Assembly (NCBI GenBank): GCA_017399665.1
Contig: JAFQBR010000095.1
Coordinates: 1 to 5,809 of the forward strand
Reading direction: 5' to 3'
Length of the DNA stretch: 5,809 bases
Source of the DNA: Clostridia bacterium
GTDB taxonomy: Bacteria > Bacillota_A > Clostridia > Christensenellales > Borkfalkiaceae
Below the pieces are notes generated by a model, which was given only the letters and a program-made list of their open reading frames with translations, searched no databases and was not told the DNA's origin. Shown piece by piece: positions 4,351-5,809 of the stretch; the first letter of the stretch is position 1, and every line of letters starts with the position of its first letter. A program made the translations under genes and the position numbers.

Positions 4351-5809
4351 ATGGAAGAAAGACAAGATAACACAAAAAACATTAAATTAATACGCCAGCG
4401 AATTAAAGAGGACAAAATTAAAGATTTAATTTCTTTGGTAAAGCAATCACAAACTAAGGTTAATTCTATTTCTAAATTGCTTACCGATAAAGAAAACGAA
4501 ATTCGCCGTAAAGCATCAGAAGAAATTTTAGCTCAGCAAGGTGAGCAGCCGGTTGAGGTAAAAACAGATGATGCTTCTAAAAAGGCTGAAAAAGCGCCTA
4601 AAAAAGCAACAAAAGCTCCAAAGCAAGAGCCCGTTGTTGAACCTGTTGAAGAAAAAACAGTAGAACAGGTAGCGGTGGTTGAAAGTAAGCCTGCAAAGAC
4701 TGCAAAGGTGGTTGAAGAATCACCCGCTAAGGCTGAAGAGCCTGTAAAGGCGGTTGAGGAAAGCCCTGCTCCTGCGCCTGTTGTTGAAGAAGCATCAGCG
4801 CCAGCAGAGCCCCCCAAAAAGTCTATATTAAGCTTTATTGTTAAAAAAGCCGAACCTAAGAGTGAACAAAAGAAAGAAGATCGCAAACCCGCTAAACAGG
4901 ATAGAGGGGATAAATTTGCACCTGATAAAAACACTCGTCCTCAACGTCCTCAAGGGGATAAATTCGGTGGTCAAAAACCTGCAAATGCAGGCTATAAGGG
5001 TGGAGTATCTGCAAGTGCTTCATCATTTAGTGGCCGTGCGCCTATTTCTAAGCATCCTCAGGAAATTGCCTTTGTTCCTCCAAAGGATAATAAGCCTGTA
5101 AAGAAAAAAGCAGAAAGAAATTACGAAGAAAAACATGCAGTAAGCAAAAAATCACTAATCAAAGCGCTTACTGTTGAAGACTTCGACGAAAATAAGACGG
5201 GGTACAGAAAAGTACGTAAACCCAAACAACAGAAAAAAGAAGAACAAGCTAACTATATTAAAATTGAGAAGGCTGTTATTACTAAAGAACTTACTCCCAT
5301 TAAAGAACTTTCTGAAAAGTTTGGTATTTCTGCGGTAGAAATCACTAAGCGTTTATTTAAAGAAGGTATTTCTAAAACGATAAACGACTCTATCGACTTT
5401 GATACAGCTGCATTTATTGCTGCAGATTTAGGCATTGAAGTTGAACAGAAGATGGAAAAAACTGCAGAAGATTTAATGAATGAAGGTTTTATGGAAAATG
5501 ATGATGATGCAAAATTAGTTAAGCGTCCTCCCATTGTTACCGTTATGGGCCACGTTGACCACGGTAAAACTTCATTACTTGATAAAATTAGAAGCGCTAA
5601 CGTTGCAGACGGAGAAGCTGGAGGTATTACACAACACATTGGTGCTTACACGGTAGACCTTCACGGTAACAAAATTACATTTATTGATACCCCTGGTCAC
5701 GCAGCGTTTACAGCAATGCGTGCTCGTGGTGCGCAAGTTACAGATATTGCTATTATCGTTGTTGCTGCAGATGACGGCATCATGCCTCAAACAATTGAAG
5801 CTATTAACC
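4351..5809 (+). CDS. infB: InfB, translation initiation factor IF2 (N-terminal part, 3' end outside window)
   Basis: IF2 is the GTPase that brings initiator fMet-tRNA to the 30S subunit and drives subunit joining. The frame stays open from ATG 4351 to the right edge, giving 486 residues. Residues 1-70 form a charged, probably helical segment ([16 protein letters not shown]) that does not look like the IF2N domain that normally begins Bacillota IF2. About 71-270 are a low-complexity Lys/Ala/Pro/Glu/Val linker with recurring VEESPA and GDKF units. About 300-370 are an IF2N-type domain ([24 protein letters not shown]). The G domain starts near 391: G1 GHVDHGKT at 400-407, the G2 region [11 protein letters not shown] at 421-431, and G3 DTPGH at 446-450. 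NKXD, domains II-III and the tRNA-binding C-terminus lie beyond the window. It is the last gene seen in the operon. Confidence 0.97.
   Translation, partial: MEERQDNTKNIKLIRQRIKEDKIKDLISLVKQSQTKVNSISKLLTDKENEIRRKASEEILAQQGEQPVEVKTDDASKKAEKAPKKATKAPKQEPVVEPVEEKTVEQVAVVESKPAKTAKVVEESPAKAEEPVKAVEESPAPAPVVEEASAPAEPPKKSILSFIVKKAEPKSEQKKEDRKPAKQDRGDKFAPDKNTRPQRPQGDKFGGQKPANAGYKGGVSASASSFSGRAPISKHPQEIAFVPPKDNKPVKKKAERNYEEKHAVSKKSLIKALTVEDFDENKTGYRKVRKPKQQKKEEQANYIKIEKAVITKELTPIKELSEKFGISAVEITKRLFKEGISKTINDSIDFDTAAFIAADLGIEVEQKMEKTAEDLMNEGFMENDDDAKLVKRPPIVTVMGHVDHGKTSLLDKIRSANVADGEAGGITQHIGAYTVDLHGNKITFIDTPGHAAFTAMRARGAQVTDIAIIVVAADDGIMPQTIEAIN

Noticed and set aside
4533..4934. Antisense reading frame of 133 codons with Ser/Thr/Ala/Gly-rich product
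   Set aside because: It is the reverse of the low-complexity infB linker, with no ribosome site and a composition explained by that linker.
4838..5101. Plus-strand 87-codon frame inside infB
   Set aside because: It is a shifted reading of the infB linker with no ribosome site and no recognisable motif.
5253..5790. Antisense frames opposite the IF2N and G domains of infB
   Set aside because: The sense strand encodes clear, conserved IF2 motifs throughout; the antisense products resemble nothing recognisable.

Overview
The window is an AT-rich stretch of a bacterial chromosome with every gene on the + strand. Gene content and order (ispG, a polC-derived gene, rimP, nusA, ylxR, ylxQ, infB) match the conserved isoprenoid / PolC / NusA-IF2 neighbourhood of Bacillota. 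Low-GC codon use, a short NusA without C-terminal acidic repeats, and ylxR plus ylxQ between nusA and infB all point to a Clostridia-like member, probably uncultivated. The species cannot be named from this sequence.

Left block (1-2027): the C-terminal part of ispG (MEP-pathway iron-sulfur enzyme, cut by the window edge) is followed after 3 bases by a 510-residue protein. It occupies the usual place of polC but carries only a PolC-like N-terminal region, an OB fold and a complete DEDDh exonuclease. Both halves of the PHP domain and the whole polymerase are missing, and the gene ends cleanly. A QTDMF peptide resembling a sliding-clamp-binding motif lies in the linker where the first PHP half would be. 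This is the most unusual gene in the window.

Intergenic control region (2028-2186): an A/T-tract inverted repeat, a good sigma-A-type promoter with an extended -10, then a short leader holding a 12-bp hairpin with an interrupted U-tract. The ribosome binding site of rimP follows immediately. The layout is that of a transcription attenuator controlling the operon that encodes NusA, itself a termination factor.

Right block (2187-5809): rimP (30S maturation), nusA (elongation/termination factor), ylxR (RNA-binding YlxR/DUF448), ylxQ (L7Ae-like RNA-binding) and infB (translation initiation factor IF2, cut by the right edge inside the G domain). The genes are tightly packed: nusA/ylxR and ylxR/ylxQ overlap, ylxQ uses a TTG start, and infB begins 1 base after ylxQ. 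Together they couple transcription elongation, ribosome assembly and translation initiation. No mobile element, CRISPR array, tRNA or rRNA was seen.
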